DNA of 64,000 bases from a virus (IMGVR_UViG_3300009127_000250:27195-91194), one strand, 5' to 3'. Counted from the stretch's first letter, positions 7,502-14,752 are shown. Translations and numbers: made by a program. Notes: generated from the letters alone by a model not told the origin.

Positions 7502-8371
7502 ATGAAACAGTATTTAAAGACTATGGTTCGGGGTTGTTATACCGTTCAGAAATTAAGAATTCAGACTGGCAATCGGTTGGTTGCCAACTTTAGGGCCAAG
7601 TTGGGTTTGGATCCGAGTCAGAAGGAAGATGAGCTTGACAAGGAAGGTAAGCGGATCATGGAAGACATTCGGGCTGCTTTTCGGAAGATTACTGACGGTG
7701 TTTTGAGTTTGCCGAACCGGAAGAAATTTAAGGCCGAGGGTGTTATTTCGTCATACACGGAATTTGCTTTGATTTCTCAGTACATTGGACTTGAGGAATC
7801 GGAGAAGCGTCATTTTAAGCAATTAGAGGGTATATTGGCTGAATTTCCGCTTTGGACGAAGTATTTGGAGTCGGTTAAGGGCGTGGGCCCCGCTATGGCC
7901 GGTGTGATTATTTCGGAGATTGACATCGAAAAGGCGGAGTATCCGTCCTCACTGTGGAAGTATGCGGGTTTGGACGTTGCTGAGGACGGCAAGGGTCGGA
8001 GTAAGCGCAAGGAGCATCTTATTGAGGTTGAATATAAAGCTGCTGACGGGGAGGCCAAGCTTCGAAACAGCATAACGTTCAATCCGTTTTTAAAGACGAA
8101 GTTGCTTGGTGTTCTTGGGACTTCATTTTTGAGATTGGGGCCGGATCGGTCTAATTATGCCAAGACTTATTATGATTACAAGAATCGTCTTGAGAATCAT
8201 CCGGACCATCAAGAAAAGACCAAAATGCATCGTCATCGTATGGCTTTGCGGTATGCGGTGAAGCGTTTTCTTGTGGATCTGCATATTGCGTGGCGTGCGA
8301 TTGAGGGTTTACCTGTTTCAGTTGAATACAGTGAGGCCAAGCTTGGCATGGAGCATAAGAAGGCTGCTTAA
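7502..8371 (+). CDS. Tas-like protein with Nop / IS110 C-terminal (Transposase_20)-like domain; TasA type
   Basis: 289 residues. Residues 121-157 carry the helix-hairpin-helix-like core YLESVKGVGPAMAGVIISEI ... SSLWKYAGL, typical of the IS110 C-terminal (Transposase_20) domain, and 243-271 (HRHRMALRYAVKRFLVDLHI) matches its closing helices. The N-terminal 110 residues are helical and charged and lack the DEDD RuvC-like catalytic domain of IS110 transposases; no HNH motif is present either. Established work on TIGR-Tas systems describes proteins with this Nop-related fold beside arrays with 36-nt units, some with RuvC (TasR) or HNH (TasH) and some with no nuclease (TasA). The array starting at this stop codon makes TasA the best call. 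A plain degenerate transposase is the alternative. Confidence 0.8.
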   Translation: MKQYLKTMVRGCYTVQKLRIQTGNRLVANFRAKLGLDPSQKEDELDKEGKRIMEDIRAAFRKITDGVLSLPNRKKFKAEGVISSYTEFALISQYIGLEESEKRHFKQLEGILAEFPLWTKYLESVKGVGPAMAGVIISEIDIEKAEYPSSLWKYAGLDVAEDGKGRSKRKEHLIEVEYKAADGEAKLRNSITFNPFLKTKLLGVLGTSFLRLGPDRSNYAKTYYDYKNRLENHPDHQEKTKMHRHRMALRYAVKRFLVDLHIAWRAIEGLPVSVEYSEAKLGMEHKKAA

Positions 8372-8378
8372 GTCCGTT

Positions 8379-8802
8379 AGTAACCCTAAGTGTCATAGCG
8401 AGTCATTGGCATTAAGAAATCCAACATCTTGTAGCGAGTCATCGATATACAGAAACCCTGACATCTTTAGCGTACCGTCCCTGGCAAGAAAACCAGATTA
8501 AAGTAGTGGATCAGAAAGGGTTAGAAATCCAATAAGTTTGAAGTGTGCCAGAAAGGGGGAGAAACCCAATTTACCACAGCGAGTCTATGGAAAAATTAAC
8601 CCAACATAATTTAGCGAGTCATTTGGTGTAAGCAAACCAGCACAATATAGCGAGTCAGGAGGACAAAGAAATCCATTGTCAAATAGCGTGCCAGGAGGTG
8701 AGAGTAATCCAGTCATTTGTTAGCGAATCAATCCTTACAAGAAATCCAACGAGCAGTAGTGGGTCAGAAAGAAGAAGAAAACCAATCTTGTTCAGCGATT
8801 TT
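8379..8802 (+). repeat. TIGR-like array: 11 units of 9-nt repeat, 9-nt spacer, 9-nt repeat, 9-nt spacer
   Basis: Units start at 8397, 8433, 8469, 8505, 8542, 8578, 8613, 8649, 8685, 8722 and 8758. Each has a first repeat (consensus AGCGAGTCA, often AGTGGGTCA or AGCGTGCCA), a spacer, a second repeat (consensus AGAAATCCA or AGAAACCCA) and a spacer. A half unit AGTAACCCT plus spacer (8379-8396) precedes them and a terminal AGCGATTTT (8794-8802) follows. Eight units are exactly 36 nt; the others are 35 or 37 through one spacer of 8 or 10 nt. First spacers include TTGGCATTA, TCGATATAC, TCCCTGGCA and GAAAGGGTT; second spacers include ACATCTTGT, GACATCTTT and GATTAAAGT. This is the published TIGR layout of two short spacers per 36-nt guide RNA. 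Unlike CRISPR, the repeats are short and degenerate. Confidence 0.85.
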
Positions 8803-8807
8803 AAAGT

Positions 8808-8823
8808 AATTTTAGTTGTTCTT
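8808..8823 (+). promoter_or_regulatory. AATTTTTnRTTGTTCTT motif, copy 3
   Basis: AATTTTAGTTGTTCTT lies 20 bases before the 5' end of tRNA-Glu and directly after the array, a suitable place for a tRNA promoter. Confidence 0.4.
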
Positions 8824-8842
8824 TTTAAATTATAGTTTATAT

Positions 8843-8916
8843 GGCGCGTTGGTGAAGCGGTCGAACACACCGGTCTTTCACGCCGGTATTCACGGGTTCA
8901 AATCCCGTACGCGTCA
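8843..8916 (+). tRNA. tRNA-Glu (anticodon TTC)
   Basis: Acceptor GGCGCGT pairs with ACGCGTC. The anticodon arm CCGGT-CTTTCAC-GCCGG places TTC at 34-36, and the T arm CGGGTTCAAATCCCG is standard. CCA is not encoded. The anticodon-arm sequence resembles bacterial tRNA-Glu. Confidence 0.92.
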
Positions 8917-8920
8917 CTTT

Positions 8921-9073
8921 TGTTTTCTTTGGCCTAAGTGCTTTGACCTGATTGTGTCCAGACCATGAGGTACGGGGAGTTCGAAAAATTCGTTCAATGA
9001 TCCTATCAAGGAAGTGTGGCGAGAACAAAAGGGTGACACTCCGGAGAGACGGAGTTTTAGACCAAAGAAAACA
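8921..9073 (+). ncRNA. Candidate structured RNA between tRNA-Glu and tRNA-Asp
   Basis: TGTTTTCTTTGG (8921-8932) and CCAAAGAAAACA (9062-9073) are a perfect 12-bp inverted repeat closing a 129-nt loop. Within it, ACTCCG/CGGAGT forms a hairpin (about 9039-9056). The closing arms sit 4 bases after one tRNA and 7 before the next, so this may be a spacer RNA released by tRNA processing. No family recognised. Confidence 0.45.
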
Positions 9074-9080
9074 GTTTTAT

Positions 9081-9159
9081 AGTCCAGTAGTGAAGTCTGG
9101 TCTATCACGTCGGCCTGTCACGCCGAAGATCGCGGGTTCAAATCCCGTCTGGACTGCCA
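9081..9159 (+). tRNA. tRNA-Asp (anticodon GTC)
   Basis: Acceptor AGTCCAG pairs with CTGGACT. The anticodon arm CGGC-CTGTCAC-GCCG gives GTC, and the T arm GCGGGTTCAAATCCCGT is standard. Discriminator G with CCA encoded (9157-9159). Confidence 0.92.
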
Positions 9160-9283
9160 GTTTGGGGAATGTGGATCGTCGTATCACGGGAGAACCGGCG
9201 TAGGGTGTGAAATAGCACTTACGGCTCCGGAACTGGCCTGTCGGTTGGGCTAAAACACCGACCTTCGACCCTGCCCCATTAAA
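9160..9283 (+). ncRNA. Possible structured RNA after tRNA-Asp
   Basis: The 146-bp stretch before ATG 9306 has no gene. GTTT-GGGG near 9160-9167 can pair with CCCC-ATT-AAAC near 9274-9283, with inner stems CGTA/TACG and CGGT/ACCG. The fold is weaker than those of its neighbours; it may be the leader of the next gene. Confidence 0.25.
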
Positions 9284-9305
9284 CAAACAAACAGGAGAAA
9301 AATAA

Positions 9306-9638
9306 ATGTTACATTATGAAGCAACGGGAAAAAAGCTAACATTAGCTAAAATTGCCAAAGTGGTAAATTGTATGGTGCTCGCAGAGTTTATGTTTGACCA
9401 TCTCAAATACAATTTCCAAGATGGCATATTACGTGCCAATAAGGCAATTGTAGTAGATTCTCAACTCATTTCTTATGCCGAAAAAGATCGGTACTTTATG
9501 GGGTTTTTACTTAAAGATGGATATCTCGGCCTAAAACAATCTAATTGCAATAAGTGTTTCGGACCATGTCCCCATGAGCTTGAATCTCACAGGGATAAGC
9601 TTGTCCATTGGGCCAAGCAAATGCCAATAGCAGCTTAA
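9306..9638 (+). CDS. Small Cys-containing hypothetical protein
   Basis: 110 residues. The start ATG 9306 follows CAGGAG at eight bases. Near the C-terminus SNCNKCFGPCPHELESH has four Cys/His ligands that could bind zinc. No family is recognised. The N-terminal half (LAKIAKVVNCMVLAEFMFDHL) is likely helical. Confidence 0.65.
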   Translation: MLHYEATGKKLTLAKIAKVVNCMVLAEFMFDHLKYNFQDGILRANKAIVVDSQLISYAEKDRYFMGFLLKDGYLGLKQSNCNKCFGPCPHELESHRDKLVHWAKQMPIAA

Positions 9639-9853
9639 TATCGATTTTAGATCTGGTTGATTTGTATTTCCAAATTGGTTCTGAAGGTCTTGAGTTAAAA
9701 ATCAAAAACATCGGCAATTGCCCGTATGTGCCGACGTTTTTGTACCAAGCCGTACAACAATTTGCATACAGAGATACAAAATTATGTATATCGAAAAAAC
9801 ACGAATATATTATAAAAGCACAGAGCAAAGAACTATGCCCGCCAGGTTTTTGA
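9608..9853 (+). CDS. Uncertain 81-residue frame
   Basis: A TTG-started frame overlaps the end of the previous gene and the start of the next. It has normal amino-acid composition but a weak ribosome site, and it contains an apparent terminator at 9704-9741. It could be a real coupled gene or chance. Nothing about its function is visible. Confidence 0.3.
   Translation: MGQANANSSLISILDLVDLYFQIGSEGLELKIKNIGNCPYVPTFLYQAVQQFAYRDTKLCISKKHEYIIKAQSKELCPPGF
9704..9741 (+). terminator. Probable rho-independent terminator
   Basis: TCGGCA (9711-9716) pairs with TGCCGA (9729-9734), extended by AAAAC/GTTTT and ending in five Ts. If active it ends the transcript from 9306 and argues against the overlapping 9608 frame. 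Confidence 0.6.
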
Positions 9854-10173
9854 TTCTGATCCAACACAAAGATAAACCTCTTGGCCCTGACAATTTTCGC
9901 GCAATAGTGCGCAAGGTTGCTTTGCACCAATTTGGTCATTTCATGATGGGAACTGCCAGGATTAAAGGCCATAGCATAACGCTCAGCGGTTCTTACGGCA
10001 GTGATGGATTGCCGCACACCACGGACATCGATGAAGTTTATAATGCTGCCATACCTGTTCCGAAAGAGCTTTATGATGCTTGGAGTGAAGGCGGCGGTCA
10101 TAACAGTTGCGGAACCGAAGCCTGTGCTATGCGGGATTGGGCTTTAAAAAACATAAAGGAGCTAACGAAATAA
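9835..10173 (+). CDS. Hypothetical protein
   Basis: 112 residues from ATG 9835 (the frame is open upstream to 9718, but that extension looks unnatural and spans the terminator). The strand-rich sequence RFLILIQHKDKPLGPDNF ... RIKGHSITLSGSYGSDGLP is not recognised. The ribosome site is weak. It is coupled to the next gene through TAATG. Confidence 0.5.
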   Translation: MPARFLILIQHKDKPLGPDNFRAIVRKVALHQFGHFMMGTARIKGHSITLSGSYGSDGLPHTTDIDEVYNAAIPVPKELYDAWSEGGGHNSCGTEACAMRDWALKNIKELTK

Positions 10174-10349
10174 TGGCTGAAATAACGGAAGTTTTAAACA
10201 AAGTGGATAAGGCTTTGGCCGAAGGTCGGATTACAGTAGGGCAGGTTATTGATGCCGCCCCGCAGTCGGTCAAGAGGGAACTATTTAAAGTCCCCGTATT
10301 AAATTCCGATGATATGCCTAAATATGACGGAAAATTCGACAATGGGTGA
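10173..10349 (+). CDS. Small hypothetical protein
   Basis: 58 residues from ATG 10173 with AAAGGAG at about 10155-10161. A helical segment MAEITEVLNKVDKALAEGRI leads the protein. It overlaps neighbours at both ends (TAATG before, ATGGGTGA after), so it is part of a tight operon. No family. Confidence 0.6.
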   Translation: MAEITEVLNKVDKALAEGRITVGQVIDAAPQSVKRELFKVPVLNSDDMPKYDGKFDNG

Positions 10350-11118
10350 GCATATTGGCGATCTTATCGACAGAGTTTACGATCAAGAGCGTGACAGACG
10401 GATGATGGAAGGAGTGGAAAATATGGTTATTGAAGCCGTTGAAACAGGATTTGACTGCCCTGTATGCAGTTGCCCGAACGAAAAATTAGAGTTTTACGAT
10501 ACCAATGAGGCCGGGACTGGCGGTTGGTATCGTTGTCCGGAGTGTGGAAGAAACACTATCTGGAAGACCTTGAAAGCCGAAAGTGCTACTGATGTTTTGT
10601 CCATGTTCGCGGATCCGGAAGTTCTGGCAAAATATCAGGCTAAAAAGCAGGCCAGGTTCGATCAAATAGCTCAGGCTGAGCAAGATATTAAGGTTTTGCT
10701 TTGTACTTTTATGAACGTCAAATGCGAAGCTGTTGAGCGTTATGTAGGCCTTAACACCAAAGATGGATTTCCGCAGTATTTCACCGATGCGGACATAGAC
10801 GCCATTTTTGATTTTAATCGTGTCCAATTGTGGAAAATAGCCCATTTGTTTGAAAGTTCTCGAAACGACATATGGTCTTGTCCGTTCTGTCTCGCTTTTT
10901 CAACCCAAATTAGCCATGAAACCAAAGTGGTTTCAAAGAACTGCACTCGATGCACTTATGCGGCTACTCATAAGCCTTGCATGGAACATGATTCTACTTA
11001 TGGAAAAATTCAGGACATTATCGGAGTACCAATTCTGGTCATTTTAGAAGAAATGGACGTTATACCTGAACTTGCAAAAATTACCAGCGCAATACGCCGC
11101 AAACTAACGGAGATGTAA
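10342..11118 (+). CDS. Zinc-ribbon hypothetical protein
   Basis: 258 residues from ATG 10342. An N-terminal zinc ribbon is clear (CPVCSC at about 38-43 and CPECGR at about 66-71), and a second Cys cluster follows near residue 178 (CPFCLAF ... CTRCTYA). The middle is helical. Two zinc knuckles suggest nucleic-acid binding, but no family is recognised. The start overlaps the previous stop. Confidence 0.65.
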   Translation: MGEHIGDLIDRVYDQERDRRMMEGVENMVIEAVETGFDCPVCSCPNEKLEFYDTNEAGTGGWYRCPECGRNTIWKTLKAESATDVLSMFADPEVLAKYQAKKQARFDQIAQAEQDIKVLLCTFMNVKCEAVERYVGLNTKDGFPQYFTDADIDAIFDFNRVQLWKIAHLFESSRNDIWSCPFCLAFSTQISHETKVVSKNCTRCTYAATHKPCMEHDSTYGKIQDIIGVPILVILEEMDVIPELAKITSAIRRKLTEM

Positions 11119-11119
11119 T

Positions 11120-11746
11120 ATGCCAGAAAGTTCAATTGCCTTCGACCTTGATGGAGTTCTGATAGATATTGTTACACCGATCAAAAGGCTTCTATTAGAA
11201 CTTTATGATTTTGATTTACAGGATAACGACCCTGAATACGACCAATTCAATTTAGTCAAAGCAACCGGCATATCTTCCAAGAAGTTATGGGAGATATACC
11301 GGATGGTTTACACGGAAGTTAAAACTACACCTATTTACCCGGGCGCAACGGAACTTCTGGCCAAATTATATGAAAAGACCAACGAACCGCCGCTGATCGT
11401 CACGGCCAGGCCGCCGGATTCAGCCAGCCTGACTTATCAGATAGTCAAAAGGGTTGCCAAGAAAACGCCCTTTGCTGTCGTCTTAAAGCATCCCAGATGC
11501 CATAAGTCGCAACATTTATCCGGTTATTACTATTTTGTTGAAGATCGCAGACGGACGGCCTTGGAGCTTGCTGATTTAAACTTTGTTATTCCGTTAGTCC
11601 GGAAGAATTACAATCCCATTCCGAACATCAAGAAATATCGGAATATTTTTTATATCGAGGGAGTGCATGAACTGATCCCTCATGTGGATGAGTTTACCAA
11701 CAGGAATAAATACTTTGATGTTAGCCTTTTTAAAAAATGTGCGTGA
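11120..11746 (+). CDS. HAD-superfamily hydrolase, probable nucleotidase or phosphatase
   Basis: 208 residues with all four HAD motifs: FDLDGVLID (motif I, residues 8-16) with the nucleophile and acid Asp pair, VTARPPD (motif II Thr), a later Lys in the VVLKHP segment (motif III) and FVEDRRRTALELA (motif IV). Such enzymes remove phosphate from small molecules; a 5'-nucleotidase or polynucleotide-phosphatase role is possible in a phage. GGAG precedes ATG 11120 and it follows the zinc-ribbon gene by one base. Confidence 0.8.
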   Translation: MPESSIAFDLDGVLIDIVTPIKRLLLELYDFDLQDNDPEYDQFNLVKATGISSKKLWEIYRMVYTEVKTTPIYPGATELLAKLYEKTNEPPLIVTARPPDSASLTYQIVKRVAKKTPFAVVLKHPRCHKSQHLSGYYYFVEDRRRTALELADLNFVIPLVRKNYNPIPNIKKYRNIFYIEGVHELIPHVDEFTNRNKYFDVSLFKKCA

Positions 11747-11807
11747 TTTTGTTCTTTTAACAATTGTTTTGGCCTGTGTAGCGTTCTATCTGGCCAGTTT
11801 AATTTGA
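11739..11807 (+). CDS. Possible 22-residue membrane micropeptide
   Basis: A GTG-started frame overlaps the HAD stop by eight bases and ends exactly where the initiator-like tRNA begins. It encodes MRDFVLLTIVLACVAFYLAS plus two residues, one membrane span. Translation would depend on coupling. The frame could be fortuitous. Confidence 0.3.
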   Translation: MRDFVLLTIVLACVAFYLASLI

Positions 11808-11880
11808 CGCGGGAAGATCAGGTGATCCGCTTGGGCTCATATCCCAGGTCGCAGGGGTTCAATTCCCCTTCCCGCTCCCA
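11808..11880 (+). tRNA. Initiator-like tRNA-Met (anticodon CAT)
   Basis: The 73-nt gene has initiator features: acceptor CGCGGGA against TCCCGCT leaves C1 facing U72 unpaired, and the anticodon stem has three G-C pairs (TTGGG-CTCATAT-CCCAG). The T arm is AGGGG-TTCAATT-CCCCT and CCA is encoded. The D region (AGATCAGGTGATCCGC) is about four bases shorter than usual. Confidence 0.8.
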
Positions 11881-11897
11881 ATTTAAAAGGGTTAAAA

Positions 11898-12071
11898 ATG
11901 GACAAACCAATTCCAATTCCGCAAGATGATCGGCCCATGATGCCAAAAAGCTTACTTCCTAGTTTTTCAGTAAAGAAAAGCCAGTTTAAGAAAAGCACTC
12001 ATGGCAACATGGCTCGCAATCAAATAGCCAGGCGACGTATGCGTCGTAAAATGGCCAGAAAATCAAAGTAA
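11898..12071 (+). CDS. Short very basic protein
   Basis: 57 residues from ATG 11898 with AAAAGGG upstream. The C-terminal half is dense in Arg and Lys (NQIARRRMRRKMARKSK), suggesting nucleic-acid or ribosome binding. The N-terminus is Pro-rich. No family is known. Confidence 0.6.
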   Translation: MDKPIPIPQDDRPMMPKSLLPSFSVKKSQFKKSTHGNMARNQIARRRMRRKMARKSK

Positions 12072-12085
12072 AGGAATCGCAGATA

Positions 12086-12274
12086 ATGGTTCAAATTAAT
12101 TTGTTGGATGCTGATATGGCTAAGTTAAAAGAACTGGCTAAAAAATTAGGTGTTGATGTCAATAATTCCAACGGTAACAAAGCTGTTTATAGGGACGGCC
12201 ATGTTGATTCCTGGTTTGTTGATATGATGGCTATTATTACTAAAGAGGTTTTACTAAACAAATGGATGCTTTAA
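12086..12274 (+). CDS. Small hypothetical protein
   Basis: 62 residues, starting MVQINLLDADMAKLKELAKK with AAGGA upstream of ATG 12086. Probably two helices followed by short strands. The end overlaps the next start by 13 bases. Unrecognised. Confidence 0.55.
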   Translation: MVQINLLDADMAKLKELAKKLGVDVNNSNGNKAVYRDGHVDSWFVDMMAIITKEVLLNKWML

Positions 12275-12534
12275 TGATCGAAGAAACAGTCTTAAAGGGC
12301 AAAGCAGCACGCTCAATGATTCAAAGCCTTGTCACGGTTTATGACAGACACACCGGTAAAGCCGTTGCAGAATATTCATGCTCTCCCAAAGAAGCGATCG
12401 TTGCCTGTTGGGAACAGCATCATGGCAATAACAATACATGGGAGTATGCTCAGAAAATTAAAGCCGAGGTTTATCCTTTGGAAAGAACTAAATTCGGCTG
12501 GATTCTCGGTAAGTTTTGGGTAATGGACTTATAA
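12262..12534 (+). CDS. Small hypothetical protein
   Basis: 90 residues with a pattern of three strands and a helix (QSLVTVYDRHTGKAVAEYSC, SPKEAIVACWEQHHG). A second ATG at 12274 could be the real start. Unrecognised; part of the same tight gene row. Confidence 0.55.
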   Translation: MDALMIEETVLKGKAARSMIQSLVTVYDRHTGKAVAEYSCSPKEAIVACWEQHHGNNNTWEYAQKIKAEVYPLERTKFGWILGKFWVMDL

Positions 12535-12535
12535 A

Positions 12536-13375
12536 ATGGCACGTTTTTTATGTAAACAAGCTAAATTTGAAGCAAAGTACAAAGGTGCAAGCGCGGGATT
12601 ATTTAATCCCGGTGCAGAAGCATATCGTATTTTGGGTGAATTAAACTACGGCAATGTGTTTGCTTATCTTTTCAGGCGTTTTGGATACCCATGTTATGGA
12701 TGGGATGATTATAAGGAATTAACTATTTACTATTTAACAACTTCCATGGACGGAGTTGTTTTAAGCATAAAGCCAAGTGTATCTACTGCCACTTCTTTTG
12801 GATATATGCTTCGGCATGATGTTCACGCAAAATGCAAATTTGAAAGTTTCAAGCCGTTAGTTTATTGGACTAAAAAATTTAAAAAATGGGTGGCAATTAA
12901 GTACAGAATTATAGCCTTTGACGGTTTTTACGTTAATTGCAGTAAAAAAGAGATAGATCGCGCTGCAAGGGTTTGGATTCGTAAAAATTGTTTCAATAGA
13001 ACGCCAACACAGAAAGATAGCATTGCTTTTTGGGAATATAAAAGAAAGCAGTGCGATAAATTAAGAAAAGAATACCAGCGCATAGAACCAAGTTTTCCGC
13101 ATCCTGATATTTGGAATTGGCGTTCATTATCACCAAGCTGGACAAGTTATCAAGTTATGCAAGCACTCTGCGAAACCATTAAAAACTTACTTATCCCCGT
13201 TAATGTTAGGGATTGGTATATCAACATTCAAGGAAAAATCAGAAATAACCTGCCATTAATTCCCGATCCGGATGATCCAAATGAAATGATAGTTGACTCA
13301 GCACCATATTCAGAAACGGCCGGCTATGGTGTTACGATTAATTCTAAAAATAATAGACCAGAGGTACGACTTTAA
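12536..13375 (+). CDS. Hypothetical protein (279 aa)
   Basis: A basic, aromatic-rich soluble protein with no recognised motif. It starts one base after the preceding stop and ends directly before the methyltransferase-like gene, so it is co-translated with it. The last 30 residues are acidic and Pro-rich (LIPDPDDPNEMIVDSAP). Confidence 0.65.
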   Translation: MARFLCKQAKFEAKYKGASAGLFNPGAEAYRILGELNYGNVFAYLFRRFGYPCYGWDDYKELTIYYLTTSMDGVVLSIKPSVSTATSFGYMLRHDVHAKCKFESFKPLVYWTKKFKKWVAIKYRIIAFDGFYVNCSKKEIDRAARVWIRKNCFNRTPTQKDSIAFWEYKRKQCDKLRKEYQRIEPSFPHPDIWNWRSLSPSWTSYQVMQALCETIKNLLIPVNVRDWYINIQGKIRNNLPLIPDPDDPNEMIVDSAPYSETAGYGVTINSKNNRPEVRL

Positions 13376-14296
13376 ATGGAAGCTGCTCTTAATTTCAATT
13401 ATACAGACGATGTTGAAGCAACCGAAATGCTGAAAAGCATTCATGCCGGTGAGTCAACATGGGATGATTATACATTTGAGCAGAAAGCTTATAAGGGCTG
13501 GTTCTGGCCGTATATGCTTCAAATTGACGAATTGGTCGGCAGTAAGCGCTGGAATTATTGGTTTAGAACCATACTGAACGGCGAACTATTTGATGAACCG
13601 ATTCCTCAGATCAAGTTTCTTGGTCATGCTGATCCTGAACCAATGAAAAATCTACGTAATTGTTTGGAACATCATCATTGTCTGATGCACTCAGTCGGTC
13701 ATTCGGAGTTTTTCGATTGGCTGCTATGGGGGTTCGGAGAAGGGAATGAAAAGCCGCGAATTTCCGAAAAGGTCAATGAGCTTTGGTATCGGACGTTCAA
13801 CCTGGGCCCGTTTATCCAAAAGCCCCACGATTATTTAGGCGAGATTATTTCGGAAGCTAAGGCAGGCAAGACTTACTGGACAAACCCGAATGCTTTTTTC
13901 CCTACGCCACATCATATAGTCGATTTTATGACTCAAATGAGTTTTACAGATGCTCCCGAAGATAAAGATCAACACACTATGTCGGTCTGCGATCCCTGTG
14001 TAGGTTCGGGTCGATTTCTTATGTACGCCAGTAATTACAGCTTGAATTTATATGGTGTTGATATCGATCCGATCTGCGTTAAAGCCTGCAAGCTTAACGG
14101 CTATTTTTATGTTCCGTGGCTAGTCAAGCCGGTTAATTTTTTCGATGGTCCGCCGTCCGGTATTGTTCAAGGCAATTCACTAAAAATGGGTTTTTCAACA
14201 AATGCTGAAAAAGTCAGCCCTACTGAGAAAACCAGAACCATTGAGCGCAAACCCATAATGCCAAGGTTGATTAGAGATGATAACGACAGCGATTAA
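13376..14296 (+). CDS. N6-adenine methyltransferase-like protein lacking a visible NPPY motif
   Basis: 306 residues. Residues about 201-235 hold a SAM-binding motif I, VCDPCVGSGRFLM, followed by YGVDIDPICVKACKLN, as in type I and IIG N6-adenine methylases. The upstream NPNAFFPTPHHIVDFM resembles the FxTPxxxxxxM segment of that family. However, after GNSLKMGF no NPPY/F catalytic motif appears before the end. It may be a truncated methylase, a SAM-binding protein with another role, or need a partner. Confidence 0.65.
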   Translation: MEAALNFNYTDDVEATEMLKSIHAGESTWDDYTFEQKAYKGWFWPYMLQIDELVGSKRWNYWFRTILNGELFDEPIPQIKFLGHADPEPMKNLRNCLEHHHCLMHSVGHSEFFDWLLWGFGEGNEKPRISEKVNELWYRTFNLGPFIQKPHDYLGEIISEAKAGKTYWTNPNAFFPTPHHIVDFMTQMSFTDAPEDKDQHTMSVCDPCVGSGRFLMYASNYSLNLYGVDIDPICVKACKLNGYFYVPWLVKPVNFFDGPPSGIVQGNSLKMGFSTNAEKVSPTEKTRTIERKPIMPRLIRDDNDSD

Positions 14297-14744
14297 TACC
14301 AAGTTTGACGAACCTCAGCCGGTTCTCGATGGATCGGAACAATGGCCGGTTATTGGCAATGCCCTATCTGAACAGCAGCTCGCAAGTATCAATTTTCAAA
14401 TGGTGGGTTTAACCCGTCATTGGAACTGCGAAACAAAGGTAAAGATTGTTTTGGACGTCATTGGTAGTGGATTTGTCGTTATAGGCTCGATGTATGTTCT
14501 CAGTCCAAATAATTATGGTGAGTATGGTTTTGAGTTTAATCCGCCTTTTGAGTTCCATGCATGGGTACAACTTCTTAACAATGATATCGTTGATGTTGCC
14601 TTGCCGGGAGTTATAGAAAAAGGGCTTAACACTTCTGACCATATAGGCCCGATGATTATTAACAGAGAACCAGCAATCCTTGCCGGCAGGCCACCGGATT
14701 GGCTGCAATATAAACCTATAGCGGTTTATAAGATTAAATTTTAA
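14277..14744 (+). CDS. Hypothetical protein with HAWV motif
   Basis: 155 residues starting inside the previous gene. The middle has FHAWVQLLNNDIVDVALPG, reminiscent of the HAWVEL...D pattern of transglutaminase-like or related enzymes, with an upstream Cys at HWNCETK. The catalytic triad cannot be confirmed by eye. It is followed by a CACGGCAA/TTGCCGTG hairpin (14752-14772). Confidence 0.5.
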   Translation: MITTAINTKFDEPQPVLDGSEQWPVIGNALSEQQLASINFQMVGLTRHWNCETKVKIVLDVIGSGFVVIGSMYVLSPNNYGEYGFEFNPPFEFHAWVQLLNNDIVDVALPGVIEKGLNTSDHIGPMIINREPAILAGRPPDWLQYKPIAVYKIKF

Positions 14745-14752
14745 TTGTTTTC
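14736..14752 (+). promoter_or_regulatory. AATTTTTnRTTGTTCTT motif, copy 4
   Basis: AAATTTTAATTGTTTTC overlaps the end of the previous gene and precedes the ParB-like gene by about 50 bases. It is a weaker match than copies 1 to 3. Confidence 0.25.

Noticed and set aside
7502-8371. Active IS110 transposase
   Set aside because: The DEDD N-terminal domain is missing and no transposon ends or target duplication are visible; the flanking repeat array fits a Tas protein better.
8271-8501. An open frame overlapping the array that encodes SES...RNP repeats of 12 residues
   Set aside because: The 36-nt period equals 12 codons, so any frame looks repetitive. The frame has stops within the array and shifts phase at unit 6, so the repeat acts at the nucleic-acid level.
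8379-8802. CRISPR array
   Set aside because: Repeats are 9 nt and degenerate with 9-nt spacers in pairs; CRISPR repeats are 20-50 nt and nearly identical. No cas gene is present.
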